From positions 59,991 to 123,990 of the forward strand of contig NW_026729260.1 in assembly GCF_030272615.1 (NCBI RefSeq): a stretch of DNA of 64,000 nucleotides, in the 5' to 3' direction. Within the stretch, counting starts at the first letter, position 1; every line of letters begins with the position of its first letter. Made by a program: the position numbers and the translations under genes. The notes beneath the pieces were generated by a model. That model was not told where the DNA came from. It did not search any database and worked only from the letters and a program-made list of their open reading frames with translations. Positions 21,472 through 35,763 of this stretch are shown piece by piece. The DNA is from Cryptomeria japonica. Lineage: Eukaryota; Streptophyta; Pinopsida; Cupressales; Cupressaceae.

Positions 21472-22029
21472 TCAAATGTGTCCCTGTTGCCGAAGAGTGC
21501 TAACAACAGCTAGAGCATCACTAATCAACATGGTCAGATTATCTGTATTATCTTTTACACTGGAAACCAAGGTTGCAGGAACATTGCTTTCTTTCAACCC
21601 ACTCAAACATGTATCCTGATTAGTCTCCACACCACTCAGCCTTGTGAGCACATCTTCTACATATTCCATGAAATTGACATTAGACAATTGCTTTAGTTCT
21701 GACTGTGAATCATGAAGCTGTTCCCTTGTATCCTTCAACGGATCTGAGCAGTCTTCAAGAGCCGAGACATTGGGATTTCTTTTTTTGAGCTTTTCTATAA
21801 ACCTAGAAACAGGTTTCGCTACTTCACTAGACAAACGGACTGCAATAACAGAAAGCTGGGTTAAATCTGCCTCCAAAGCCCCAGAAGCTTTGGACAATGA
21901 TGAAACGCAAAAGTGTGTATATAAGGCATTACTGCAGGCATTACTAATTGTATCGGAAGTCTGAGCCCAGCCTCCATGAATTGCTAAAAACATGATTGCG
22001 CACAAGAGACCACTTCTGTAGGACGCCAT
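21472..22029 (-). CDS. PMEI-like protein, unit 2
   Basis: Encodes the same protein as the unit 1 gene, residue for residue, with the same upstream region. Identical coding sequence between copies fits very recent amplification or continuing homogenisation. Confidence 0.88.
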   Translation of the reverse strand: MASYRSGLLCAIMFLAIHGGWAQTSDTISNACSNALYTHFCVSSLSKASGALEADLTQLSVIAVRLSSEVAKPVSRFIEKLKKRNPNVSALEDCSDPLKDTREQLHDSQSELKQLSNVNFMEYVEDVLTRLSGVETNQDTCLSGLKESNVPATLVSSVKDNTDNLTMLISDALAVVSTLRQQGHI

Positions 22030-24306
22030 GCTTGGAATCAACTGCTCTATTGAAATCACCGACTGAACCAAATGCTCTATTAATGTTTCCCTCGCTTCTG
22101 GGACAATATATAGCTCAATCTGAATCTGCTGCATACAAAACTTTCATGGTTGTCATTCAGTAGCAACAGGCCTTTTGCATGCCACTGGAATTTTATATAG
22201 TGCACGGTTTTGCGAGATACATATTTATCTATTTTTATCCTTTTTCCTCGTGCATTTAGAGCTAAAATTAGATTTAATGCGTTTCTTGGATTGTCTTTTA
22301 AAGTTCTCGCACTTCATGCATGTCATTCTCCTCGTAAACGACTGCTGTTTTGTGTTAACAACTACCACTTGTTACCCGAGGGCGTTCTTTTATGTGAAGT
22401 GCGCGACCTGTGTTGTAACTCTCGTCCGCTCGTTTTTGCTTAACATCGCTTCTAATAGTAACTCTCGTGCGCGACCTGTGTTCTAGATCCTCTATTTTTT
22501 TATCCTCTCATTTATCATGCAATATATCTTGTAACGTTTGTTTATCTCTTTCAATTATGTTCCTCCTTTATTTATTTATTTTTTGTTTGTATTGTTTGTT
22601 CATCTAGGTCTTGATATCACAATCTGTATTATATTTATATCCTCCTCTGTTTGTGTAGTGTCATCCTAGATCTCCTTGACTAATTCATCTATACTTATTC
22701 CTATTATACCATAAACAATATATTACGTTTTGTTTATATTATCTTCTTCTACCACGACACTCTTCTCTTAGCTAGTAGGCTAGCATGGGCCTTTTAGTGG
22801 ACTCCATGGTCTCACTTCTCACTCTTTGCTTGGCCTCATCATTTTAAGAACAAAGAGTATCTACTATCTACTTATACATAAGCTCCTTTTTTTATAGATC
22901 TCTTTTTGTGATCTATTACTTAGGAACAAGTTTAATTCTGAAGGCACTTGTCCAAATGTTATCCAATAGTTGTGTTGCCTTCTCTCCTTTTTCCTTAATG
23001 GTGTCAATCATTTCCTTCAAAAATTCCTATATTATATCTACCATTACATAATTACTACTCCCAATGAAGTCCAATATGACTTGGATAACGATCTTTCATT
23101 CTCTACAAAAAATATTCTATATAGCTGTGCTACTTCCAATGATTTTCCTAGTCTATAAAGTGATCTATACAAGGAAAAATATGGATTTATTTTTATCTTT
23201 CTTCTTATGTGTCTAAGCTTTGATATTTTCCATTTTCTTATTATTGGCCCTTTTTTTTTCCATAGTTTTTATTTTTTATATTTTATCCCTTCTGACTCTC
23301 TATGAAACTTTTGTTGCAAGTATTGTGCTTAAATTTCTTCACCTCTTCCTCTTCCTCCTCAACTGAGATAATTTTGTTCTTATCCTTTTCATTCTATGTT
23401 GTTTTTGGATCAGAGCACCCAACTTCTCCTTTATTTTTCTTGGAACTTTTATTGCGTGGAAATTGGAAAATAAGAAATACAAATACTCAAAAACATAAAA
23501 AAGAAATTAAATATAAATCCTATTTACCAATATCATTACAAATCTCAGAAAGAAAGATGCGTTGATGTTGTTCACCTTGAAAGTATGTGGATGCTTGATC
23601 CTCACATCATAACATATGTCATAAAATGAATTTGCATAAAATGTGATTCTAAAAGGGTGGGGAAAGGATCTTATTTATAGTTTTATAATAAAAAATCAAT
23701 AGATGATAAGGATAAGAATGATGACATTGAATCAACTCAACTACAAAATGATTTTTTTCCATTTTGAGTCTGTGAGAGGATAATAATAAATTATTTATTT
23801 ACATGATGGATAAATGGGCACATAAAGGTCCTATTTTAAAGATTGAGTTAACTAATGAAAGAAGAAGCAATATCTAAGATGGAAATGAGTTAACGTATGA
23901 AGAAGATTATGTTTCTAAAATGAGGAAGATTTGATTAAGGAAGATGAGTTAACATTCACAACCAACCTTTCATCCATCCTTCTAAATAAAAAGTTCATTT
24001 CCAATCAATCGTGTTAATCTATATTCCCTCCTCTGAATAATTATCTATCTATCTTAACCAAGATTTTATCCATCATCCTATTTTTCCAGTTTCAATCCTA
24101 AATCCAGTTTCATCTCTCATCTTCAATATTAATTCTCATTTTTCTAATACATCATCTTAATCTCCATCCCTCCTCCAAGAAAAAATCCAATTCTCTCAAC
24201 CAACCTTTCCTCCACCATCGTATTCTACTACTATCCACCCAAATGGAACACGATATATTAAGACGGGGGTTGAATCAACATTTGCCAATTCAAACTCGAC
24301 TAAACA

Positions 24307-24864
24307 TCAATTACCATTAATAACTTCTCCAAACATCACGTCTAGATTCACCATTATAAGTCTTTGATCGTGAGGAAAGTCACTACATAAAGTTTGAAAT
24401 ATTTTCATATGATTCAAGGGATCACTTTTTCCATTATAAAGCTCTAATTGAGAGACTTCCACATGTTTAGGAGGGACAACATAGACAATGCCATCAAATA
24501 ATGGGCTCGCTACATTAAATGTGGGCACATTAAACTTGGATTGGGTAATGGAAGCCAACTGTTGTTGTAGGAATGGAACAGTTTGAGCTAAGTTATTGAT
24601 GGTTGCTTCAGTGGATGGATTGAAATTGGACATATTGGATTGTGATGGAGGAGTAACATTGTTGTATGAAGGTTGAGGTTAAGAGTACGGAGGTGGAACA
24701 CTATGATAGAAGATGTAAATATGAGCACACTAGACAAGGATGTAGGCATAGGAATGGAATGAATGACTTGACTAGTAGCCTGAGCATAACCAAGGACTTC
24801 GGCACAACTTTTGATAGGCATGATATTACTGTCAACAATATGAGCAAAGCCACACAACAACTAA
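24307..24864 (-). pseudogene. Ty3/Gypsy-type gag remnant, unit 2
   Basis: Same fragment; open piece 24633-24307 gives the same 108 residues. Confidence 0.6.
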
Positions 24865-24923
24865 AAACCAATTTTATCACTTTGCACCATCCTTTTTAAT
24901 CCTTTAATCAATGGGATTGCCTT

Positions 24924-26337
24924 ACTTTTTGGGTAATGTTTTTTATAAAGATAAACAAGTTTTACAGGGACCTGAAACCCAGAGTATTACAGACCAAGGC
25001 CAGCAGCCAACCCGACCGAAAAACTAAGCAAAACAGGGTACAAACCCCACACAGACAAAAAGCCAAAAAACAAAAACCAGCTAAACCAAAAAACAAGGCA
25101 AAGCACTCAACTAAGAGAGTGAATCAATTTAGCATTTTTCTAAATAATCCTCTTATTGATTTTCTCCAAATCCTCCATGATGAATCTGGAGGTTCACTGG
25201 CCCTGGGTTCGGCTCCTGGTTCTAGTGCAAGGACCCGAGCTAGTCTTCCCACCAGTAGCACTCTTTCCACCCTCCGATGCAATCTTTTTCTGCTTTTCCC
25301 CCAAGGGAGGCTCACTGGTGTTGGTCCTGGTTCTATAATCAGTTATCATGGAATTATTTTTTTCCAAACCATCAGCACTATTGTTCATCATCTGCCTACT
25401 GATTTCCACCAAATTGTTCAGGTTTTCTTTGATCTCACTCGCATCCTCTTCCATCTTCTCAATTCTGTGCTCTTGGTCAACCTTCATAGTTTCCACATGT
25501 TGAGAAATTTTCTGGATCATACTCATGATCTTCTCAGTTTTATTGGGCCCAAGGGATTCCGTGAAAGTCTCAACAATTCCTTTAATACCATCTTTTAGGG
25601 ATCCAATTTCCTTCTCCACCCACTTCCAACAGATCTCCTGACTTCTAGTAGCCTCCAATAGGGAATTTCCCATCACCCTCTCCTCCTTTATCTTACCTTA
25701 ATTTTGTTTGTTCTCAAACCCATGTTTCTCATCATCCACATTGATAGGGATGTCCAACCTAATCTCATGGTCCAGGACTTTGGACCCACTAGGTTTGGTT
25801 AGTTTCATTTTCCTTTTGGTGGGTGGCTCCAGGTCTTGCATTTTCCTGCTACCAGATTTGAACTTACTTGTCGCCCACCTTGGAGGATTGATTTTCCTGC
25901 TACCGTTAGTTCCCAGGGTCACCATAAGCTCCCCTTATTTCTTTGGTCTATACTCAGGGTGCTCCATATCTTTGCTATCACGCCAATCCATGGCAGTACG
26001 ACTGTCATCCTCATGCATCTTTGTATCAGAAACCAACTGCACATCAGGGTTAGAGGAGGAAATGTGGGTTTTATCAATGGGGGAGGGTTTCACTTCATGA
26101 TCTTGGGCGTATTCCATAATCAACAAGATAAGCCCTTCATGAATCATAGGGTTATCCTGGTTTTCAAAATGTTTAACTAAACTATTCCCCAAGGACGAAA
26201 CCAAATAAAAGGGAATAGAAATCAATATACCGTGCCTAAAATGGTTTAAGATATTAAAATGATGTGAGAAAATGCTAGCACATCTACCATCCAGGGTGAT
26301 GTATCTCATGATGAATTCTGCCATATCAGCCCAGAGG
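24924..26337 (-). pseudogene. Retroelement-like ORF with coiled coil, unit 2
   Basis: Pieces at 26324-25935, 25925-25698 and 25676-25194, all in one frame with the same two stops. Confidence 0.45.
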
Positions 26338-27408
26338 TTTTAGAATCTTTTCCTAAAAAATAGAGCTCCACGAGCTTAGGAATATATTATGTCATTTGTC
26401 AATCATATAAATTTTAGGAAAATAATTAAATTTATTTACCACCAATTTGCAGCAGTTTAAACTTAAGTTGATCTCAACTACAAAGTTCATAGCATCCTTA
26501 AATTTACGATCTTAAATTTTTAAGCTGAAGCGCAAAACAAAATTTATGGGACCGCCAACTTTAAAATATTCCTAAAAAATCTTAGCAGCTCCAGCTCTAT
26601 GTTTTAGGTAGCCCCCCTCCATGGGACCCAGTCTTAGTCTCTAGAATACATTAAGACATTATTATCGTTTGTACATGATAAATACATCATAATAGATATT
26701 TGGTGCATTCTAAGAGCTAGATAACCATTCCCTTCTATAGAAAAGGTCAGGTTTTAAAATTTAAACAATACGCTCTTAAAACAAATTTTTATTCTCATTA
26801 GAGGAATTGGCAATGGACTGAGACATTAACATCACCCAAATTTACTCTTCTGGTGAGAGGTTTATTGGGACCATTTTTAATAGTAAAATGGAAGGGATGT
26901 GTAATAAAATATAAATATATAATATTGTATAGATATAAAGCATTAAGCTTTTAAATTTATGTACAAGGCTATAATATAAGAAAAACTTACATAAAATAGA
27001 AAATCATAATCTTAGGAGTTATCGAAATAATTCTTCCCTAATATTTAGCTTGAAATCTATTTTTTGAACCTCAATTTTAAAAGCATAGAGAAAATTTACA
27101 AACAAAAAAATTCTTCATTTTTAATATAAAATATATTTTTTCTTTCAAAATTAAATTATAGATAAATATCAAATTTTTCAAAATATTAAAATTAAGAAAT
27201 TAAAATTTTTAATCTATTTTATTAGATTTTTTTTTTTAAATTATAATTCCTTTTTTAATTAAAATTTTCATTTAGAAACGTGATCTTTATATATAAACAT
27301 TAATAATGTGTGAAATTAAATGACAGGATATTATAACAAGGAATGGAGATTGGGATATTTATATAGCGGAGAGGATGAGGGAGAGTCTGAGAGAACCGTT
27401 CTGGAATA

Positions 27409-28577
27409 ATGGTGGATCCGCAAGAAATGTTCGCGGAGGAGAAACTGGTGGGATCAAGTCGAAAAATGCGGAGGGAAGTGGAAGCAGACTTGGTCGAGAT
27501 TAATATGTCAGATGATATTGAAGAAAATATAGAACTATGGGTGGAACTAGTGGTTATCCGAAGGGTAGTACGATCTAGATACGAGAGAAGGCAGATTAAA
27601 TATTGGATTAAGGAGAATTGGAAAGCCAAGGTAGTGGCTTAATTCATACCAAGGGGATTCCTCATTGTTATTTTTGCAGAGGTGGAAGAGAAAGAGGAGA
27701 CCCTTCACCACGGTAATTGGATTGTCAAAAATTATCCTTTATATATGCAATCGTGGTTTCCAAATTTCGACCCAGTGCCATTGGCCCCGTATGACTGCCC
27801 TATTTGGATTTGGCTGTATAATTTACGGATCGAATATTGGGGAGAAAGTAGCATGGAGAAAATAGGTAGAACTTTGGGGACACTATAAATAGATGAGAGG
27901 TTGGTGGAAAATGACTCTTATTTGTATTCAGAATCAAAATCGTTGAAGTTAGAAGGGTTCTCCCCAAGATTTGATTGACATCGAACGGTAGGATATGGAT
28001 GCAGAAAATTGAAGTGGAAGTCGACAAGTGCCTTTGTGAAAGATGTGGAAGTAGGTCTCACATGAGAGAAAATTGCAAAATATTTGTTGGGTCGGCTAAG
28101 AGATGACTTATGAAGAACGGGAGTCATGAGATGATTGAGAAGGCAATTACGACACCAAGAAATGAGTCAATAATCCCCTCAAGGGCTCTGGTCATCAAAG
28201 AAGCGAATGGAGAAAAGAAGAGGGAGTAGAACAGGGAAATTTAAAATCACGATGAAATTTCCCCCACAAATAGGATCATTGAGCAAGATAAGGCCCCTGG
28301 CAAATCTCAGGAGGCTCAAACGGGCCTGTCAGACACGGAAGTGGAATATGATGTGAGGTTGGTAGAGGAATTTGATGATGAAGATTTCTTGGACATTATC
28401 GACCCGATATCCATTAACCAATCGACTAATGCTCTATTGGGGAGAACCAAAGGTAATAGAGGGAGGAGGAGTAACAAGCAAAAATGAGAGGACGGGGCTA
28501 AGGAGAAAGGAATCATCGGTGTGGTCAACTTTTTGAGAAGATCCAAGGGAGGTAAATCCTCCATTGGAGGACAATGA
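27409..28577 (+). pseudogene. LINE ORF1 remnant, copy C
   Basis: Identical inactivating lesions to copy B: TAA after codon 77, TAA after the DUF4283 domain, and the frameshift before the zinc knuckle. Confidence 0.85.
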
Positions 28578-31500
28578 GAATTCTCACTTGGAATCAAGGG
28601 CCTTTCAACTCTTGACAAGAAACGCTTGGTTAGGCATTCGTTAGAGAAATCCTCTAATGACGTAATTCTGCTCCAAGAAACCAAGCTGAATTTGGACAAG
28701 GCGCTTAGTTTCTTGCATTACTGCTCTAGATGGGAAGGTTTTTTTCGAGAAGCTAAGGGCTATGCGAGTGGTTTGGGAATCTTATGGAATCCTCATGTGG
28801 TTAGGATTACCCCTAGAGAAACATCTGACTATTAGATGATTTGTAGAGTGAAACTTATTGCTTGTAATTCGGAGTTTTCTTTGATCAATGTATATGGACC
28901 GACTAAAATAGAGGGTAAGGTGAGAGTTTGGAAGGAACTATCAGAGAGAATTAGAATCATTGGCAAGGTCTGGCTAGTTGTTGCAGGAGACTTTAATGCT
29001 ATTCTGGACCTGAATGAAAAAAAATGGTGGTCTGAGGAAGACCAACAGAATAATGGAAGACTTTAAAAGTTTTGTAGCAGAGAACGAAGTGATTGAAGTT
29101 TTTCCTAAAAATGGCCAATATACATGGATGAATAGGAGATTGAACTTCACCAACATTTCGGAGAGATTAGAGCGGTTCTTGGTGGGCCAGAAATGGATGG
29201 AAGGCCAATTCTCCTTGGTGACGAACATTCTGTCGATTTCTATATCCGATCACTTCCCTATTTAGTTAGAACTTGAGGTACGCAAGTCACAGTCCTCTAG
29301 GAATTTTAAATTCCAAAGTATGTGGTGACGAGATGGGCAATTCCAATCTAGTTTAAAAAGTTGGTGGGACGAAAGTAATAAATTCAAAGGTATGTCCAGC
29401 TTCTGTTTTGTTAAACGTTTACATTTTCTTAAGGATAAAAGTAGGAGGTGGAATGTAGAATCGTTTAGGAATATTTTTTAAAATAATTCGAGGTTAGATG
29501 AGGAGCTTGCTTCTCTTAATGAGAAGGTAATTCTCTTTGGGATGACCAATGATGAATATAAAAAAGAAAAGGAATTGAAGGGATGTCTATCGGAGGCATT
29601 GGCTAGGGAGGAGATTTATTGGCGCAACAAATCCAGGAAGATGTGTATTTCACCTAGGGACTTAAATACAAAGTTCTTTCACTCATCGGTGAAGGCTATG
29701 AGATTGATCAATAAGATTGAAGCAATCAAGGATGATAATGGTCAGTGTTGTTTAGCAGGAGATGATATTGAGAAGGTTGCAGTTCAACATTTTGAAAACC
29801 CACTTGGTTCTTTCATAGGCGGTGATGTTAGATATAGGGATAACGTATTAAAAGTAATAGACCAAGTCATATCCCAGGAAGAAAATGAAGCTTTGCATAT
29901 GCCTTTCTCTCTGGAGGAAGTCAAGGAGGCGGCATTCTTTCTTCACCCTAATAAAGTGCCAGGCCTCGATGCCTTTATAGAAAAAGTATATCAAAAATGT
30001 TGGGACTTCAGGTGGGAGGACATATGGATGATGGTGGAAGAGTTTAGGAAGAAGAGGAGACTGGTCAGAGAAATCAACATCGCAATAATTTTTCTTATAC
30101 CCCAAAGGTATAATTGTGAGATGATAGTGGATTACAGACCTATTTCTCTGTGTAACTCTATTTACAAAGTCATCTCAAAGGCCATGGCTTTGAGGATCAA
30201 GAATATTTTACATTAAATCATTTCGGAGGAACAACACGGATTTACCCCTGGCAGAGAAATCATCGATAGTATCATCCTGGTCTCGAAAACTCTTCACTCT
30301 ATGGGAAGAGAGAATATGAAAAGGATGGTGGTAGAACTATACATGAGCAAGGTGTCTGACTAGGTTAATTGGGAATTCCTCCTCTTGGTCCTGGATAAAT
30401 TTGGTTTTCACGGCAGATGGCTAGATTGTATGCGACAATCCATCTCATCAACCCATTTCTTAGTGTTGGTCAATGGTTATACATGTGGTTTCTTTAGAGA
30501 CACCAATGGATTGAGACAAGGAGACCCTTTATCTCCCTCCTTATTTTTTCTAATGGTAGAATCTTTGGGCAGGAACATTAAGAAGAACTGTATGATGGGA
30601 TTTTGCAAGGGAGTCGGGGTTCACAGAGACCTGGAGCCAATCTCGCATTCACAATTTGTTGATGATACGATCTTATTTTGGGAGGCTTCGGATCAGGAAG
30701 TGGTAGTGATTAAGGAAACTTTGGATGAGTATGTGGAGGCATCGATTCAAATCATGAATAAAAATAAGTCACAGGTGTTCCTTGTTAACACTAGCCAAAG
30801 GAATCAAAACAAGATTGAAAAAATATTGGAATTCCAAACAGAATCATTCCCTTCGATATATTTGGGAGTTCCCTTGTTCATCGATCGAAGTAATAGGTTG
30901 CTATAGGAGGAGATCATCAATAATTGTCAATCTAAAGCGGAATCATGGAAGAAAAAGTGGCTTTCATAGGCTGGTACGATTCAAATGATAAAATGTTTTT
31001 TATCAACGATCCCAATCTATAGCATTACATGTTTTAGGCTCATCGTGCGGTCCATTGGCACGTTGGACGGGTTGTTAAAGAAGTGAACTTATGGGAAGGA
31101 TTGAAGGATTCTAGGAGAGTTATGCTAATAAACTAGGATACGGCGTGTATCGTGAAGGAAGAAAGAGGAGCGCGACTTAGGAAAATGGATCTATAGAACC
31201 TGGCTTTGGGAGCCAAATTGGCTTGGAAACTATATGTTTCCTCAAAAACCTTGGTGCAAGTTTATGAGGGAAAAATATTTAGACTAGAAGGACTTGGAAA
31301 GGAATTTTACCTTGGCCAACTCTGAATCAGGTTTGACGATTTGGAGGTTCATCTGGGAAAGATGAAGAGTAATCTTGAATCATCTGTCCTGTAAAATTGG
31401 TAATGGAAAGAAGGCTCGGTTCTAGAGAGACTCGTGGAATGGGGTGAAAGAATTAATTGATTGTATTGAGGATAAGGAGTGGGTGTTAGAAGTTCAAGGC

Positions 31501-32471
31501 GGTACAGGAGAGATGGGAATTTAAGGTCCTAATATCTGTTACCTATGTAGAGGGAATGAGGAAACCGCTGAACATCTCTTTTTTTGGTGTCCGTTGGTGG
31601 TGAGATGTTGGGACCGGTTGATGGAAACGTTAGAATGGAGATTGGCTAGGAATAGGACATTAATGGAATTCTTGCTTTCCTGGCCGACAGAGAGTAAGCA
31701 TTCAAAATGGGGAGACTTATCCAGGTGACTAGTCCTTCCATGGTAGCTTGGCGGATATGCAAAGAAATAAATAGGAGTATTTTTAGAGACGAGGACTTTT
31801 TGAAGGAATATTTAATTGTTGAAGTGGTGAAAGGGAATATTCCAGGGAAACGGGTGAAGATTTACTCCAAATGGGACAAAATGATGGAAGAGAAATGGGG
31901 TTTGAAGGATCTAGTCATCTGCAACATCATTAATAAACAATCTAAGAGGAAGGGAGTAAGATGTCGGGAACCAACCCCAGGTTGGCTTAAGTTGAATTTA
32001 AATGGAGCTAGCAAAGGAAATCCGAGTAAGGCAGGGTTCGGCGCTATTTTGAGGGATGATTCGGGAAAAATGATTATTGCAATTATGGGATTGATGGGAA
32101 TAGCTACCAATAACAAGGCAGAGATGTGTGCACTCAATAATGGGTTGGAGATGTGTGTGAACAAGGAGGTTTCGAATATTCTCATTGAAGGGAACTCACA
32201 AGTGGTGTTAAATGGAGTGATGCGCTCTAATTTTATCAGCTGGAAATTAAATCAATGGCTACCAGCGATTGAATAAAAATCGAGCAAATTCTCGGAGTAC
32301 CGTTTCAATCATTCATATAGGGAAGGAAATAGGGTATCTAATTGGCTTGCCAATGAAGGTCTAAGAAAAGGTAGATAGATGGTCGAGTTGGATGAGATAG
32401 ACCTGTAGAATGAGTTTAGTACTATTTTGGGAGAGGATAGGGAAGTACATCCTCCTGAGAGAATTGGATGA
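28574..32471 (+). pseudogene. LINE ORF2 remnant, copy C
   Basis: RT segment at 29542-30906 and RNase H at 31707-32276, with the same stops and shifts as copy B. Confidence 0.93.
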
Positions 32472-32499
32472 GATTTATCTTACTCAAGCTAGAGGCGGC

Positions 32500-33236
32500 A
32501 TGGAAGGAAGTGTATTCGTGCCTAGAATTGTGTCTTCTAAATCAAAGTATAATGTTTTGACGACAAATTTTTTGGGTAAGGTAAGATTTTGTTCAGATTT
32601 AGGATCGGGTCAGTAGCAGTTTTGGGCAGAGTGAAGTCGTAGTTGGATAGGATAGACATCAGTGGAGATGACTCTAGATCATGCTAAAAGGGATACATTA
32701 GGAGAAGAAGTGTTTTGCAGAGCACAGAAGGAACAAAAGAGAAGTTGAGAATGGATGAGGACTTTGGACTTTGCACTTAGGGAAGCGCTAGAGGAAGAGA
32801 TCAGCCGCCTTTTTAAGAAGGCAAATGACAAAGAAAAACACTCTGCGATCCAAATTTTAAGAGTCGACTTCTAGAACGATGGCCACGTTCATGATAGGGT
32901 GGTGATGGAGAATATATTTAATCCGATCGTTGAGGTCCTTGGAAAACCTTCAGCAGCTATAGGGATAGTGAGGAGAATGATGAGGGAAGATATATACGAG
33001 GAAGTGATGAGGGCTGCACTGGATTCAAGATGCATGTTGGGATATTTCAACCTGAATGACGAAGGGAAGAAGGTGAAACAAAAATGGCATGGTCTTTGTT
33101 TAAGAAAAGACTGATGGAGGATTATGGCCTGGACAAGTTCAATAGATACATGAGAGAGAATTATGGTATCATGCCTGTGGAGATTATTGAAAGGGTGGTA
33201 GAAATAGGTAATGGGATTATGTATTTGTATAAATGA
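32500..33236 (+). pseudogene. Putative third LINE ORF, copy C
   Basis: Same reading pattern; longest open piece 32899-33114. It keeps GCG (Ala) at the site that is GTG (Val) in copies D and E. Confidence 0.45.
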
Positions 33237-33476
33237 GAGGTTGGCTTTGTCTACTGTGTAATTTTGTTTTTCAGTTTTTAATAAAAAAGGGTATTGCCTC
33301 CTAGGAAGATCTCGCTTCAGAAAAAATTAAAAAATTAAAAAAATAAAAAAAGGAATGGAGATTGGAGCAATACTTTTAAGCCAAATCTTTTCTTTAAATC
33401 TTACAAACCTTTTTTCCAAATAAAACTAGAAGTGAACAACTGTTACGATCTTAAATTAAATTTAAATTTAAATTTA

Positions 33477-34158
33477 AGGTTAGTGTTAGGGTTCAAATGG
33501 GTTTATGGGTTATGTTAGCATAAAGATTGGGATATGCTTAAGGTTGGGATGGATTTACAATTAAGGTTACTTTAGGGTTATGGTTCGGGTTCAAAATAGG
33601 GTTTAGTAATTATGGTAAGGGTTAATTTTAGGGTTAGCTTATAATAAGGGTTCAATTACAATTAGTGCTAGAGTTAAATTATGGTTAGCATTAGGGTTGT
33701 GTTTCAATTACATTAGGGTTAGGGTTAAATTAGTCTTACACTTCAATTAGGATTAGGGTTTGGGCTCGATTAGGGTTAGGATTAGAGTTTAATTGAGATT
33801 ATAGTTCAATTAGGGTTAGGGTTAAGTTTAAAAATAGGGTTGAATTAGGTGTAGATTAGGGTTGAAGTTGTAGTTAGGGTTCAAATGTATGGTTAGAGTT
33901 GAGTTTAGGATCAACATTAAAGTAGAGAGATTAGGGTTAAGGATTAATGTTATAATTAATTAGAGATGGGATTTGATTGTGGAAAGGGTTTAATTATAGT
34001 TAGGGTTCGTATAAGAGTTCAATTAGGGTTAAGGTTAAATTGGAAGCAAAGTTTTATTGGGGTTAAGATTCATGCTAGAATCCAATTAGGATCATAGTTG
34101 AATAAGAGTTAGGGTTCAATTAGGGTTAGATTAAGGTTGAATTTATAGGTTGTGTTTA
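33477..34158 (+). repeat. Degenerate telomere-like tract, unit 3
   Basis: No slippage or unit loss relative to units 1 and 2. Confidence 0.8.
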
Positions 34159-35205
34159 GTCGTAGAGTTATTTGCCCGTGCAAATGAAGAGGATGCATAT
34201 TCAATTACAAATATATCCTATCAGTTTTGAAACTACTATACTGAGAGAGGCGAGAGGGTTCTTGCATTAACTGATCTTCATAGCAAAATGTCGTTGCCTA
34301 TTTGGTGTAAGTCCAAGAGCTCGCTTGGAGGACCGGAAAGCAAGTGTCCAAACCTGCAGCTGAAGAAAATGAAATAGTAGCAATTATTCTAACATAGATA
34401 GGAGCGATTTTAAAGAGACGATGATGAAGATGAACCAGTTGGTCTTCCACGTCACCGTTGGTACAATTCATTAAGATGGCAGTTACATTATCTGAGGATA
34501 ATGTCAGTTACATTAGGCGATCCGCATTCCATTAAGTCTTTTTTGATAAAAGTGAAAATTTATTTGAAAATTACAGACAAGTGAAAACTGCAGTAAATAT
34601 ATTGATTTATTGGAAAAACTGTATTATATAGATGCCAGTAAATTTTGTGTTTTTAAGAATGAGTATCCAGATCACTCTCTTGAAAAATTATAATCTTTCG
34701 ATTAATTTATAATATAAATATAATTCATCATTTAATTTAATTTATTTCAATATTTCAATACTCAGTGATGCAGGGTACACCATACTTACTGCAAGATTTT
34801 CAAGCATTTCATTAGTAATTTCTTTTTCATTGATCGTAGTTAATTTATTAAAATTATACTTATCATGAAATATAAAAGAATCTAAATTCCATTATAAAAC
34901 ATCAGAAAAAGAAAATAATTCATACAAACTATAAGATAAATGTTCAAAACAAATTAAAATTCAATAATATATCCTACAAATATATTTCTAAAATCAAACA
35001 CAATAACAACATTTAAAACATTTCTTGAATCACAAACATTCCATTTGTATGTTACCAAAAATGGTATCTAAATAGCACAATGATGTATCTCACAAACAAA
35101 AGAAGTAACCAAAGATGAAGCTTGAACACCAAATATGTGTTATCTGCTATATATATCCCTCCTCACAAGCCAACAGCCAATATGTTTAGCTGTTTTCTAA
35201 AGTAG

Positions 35206-35763
35206 TCAAATGTGTCCCTGTTGCCGAAGAGTGCTAACAACAGCTAGAGCATCACTAATCAACATGGTCAGATTATCTGTATTATCTTTTACACTGGAAA
35301 CCAAGGTTGCAGGAACATTGCTTTCTTTCAACCCACTCAAACATGTATCCTGATTAGTCTCCACACCACTCAGCCTTGTGAGCACATCTTCTACATATTC
35401 CATGAAATTGACATTAGACAATTGCTTTAGTTCTGACTGTGAATCATGAAGCTGTTCCCTTGTATCCTTCAACGGATCTGAGCAGTCTTCAAGAGCCGAG
35501 ACATTGGGATTTCTTTTTTTGAGCTTTTCTATAAACCTAGAAACAGGTTTCGCTACTTCACTAGACAAACGGACTGCAATAACAGAAAGCTGGGTTAAAT
35601 CTGCCTCCAAAGCCCCAGAAGCTTTGGACAATGATGAAACGCAAAAGTGTGTATATAAGGCATTACTGCAGGCATTACTAATTGTATCGGAAGTCTGAGC
35701 CCAGCCTCCATGAATTGCTAAAAACATGATTGCGCACAAGAGACCACTTCTGTAGGACGCCAT
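35206..35763 (-). CDS. PMEI-like protein, unit 3
   Basis: Same protein, open from ATG 35763 to the stop at 35206, with all four domain cysteines. Confidence 0.88.
   Translation of the reverse strand: MASYRSGLLCAIMFLAIHGGWAQTSDTISNACSNALYTHFCVSSLSKASGALEADLTQLSVIAVRLSSEVAKPVSRFIEKLKKRNPNVSALEDCSDPLKDTREQLHDSQSELKQLSNVNFMEYVEDVLTRLSGVETNQDTCLSGLKESNVPATLVSSVKDNTDNLTMLISDALAVVSTLRQQGHI

Larger units (their letters stand above)
9196..22929. repeat. Tandem array unit 2 (complete, 13,734 bp)
   Basis: Complete unit: gag remnant (-), retroelement ORF (-), AT-rich spacer, LINE (+), telomere-like tract, PMEI gene (-), pyrimidine-rich spacer. The unit limits follow from where homology stops at the right edge of the array (63414, equivalent to 9195). 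The period is exact, since every block recurs at +13,734 with no insertion or deletion. 13,734 is a multiple of three, so reading-frame numbering is kept between units. Confidence 0.9.
27354..33349 (+). mobile_element. LINE retrotransposon, copy C
   Basis: Same insertion with the same duplications at 27338-27353 and 33350-33365. It is a copy made by array amplification, not an independent transposition. Confidence 0.95.
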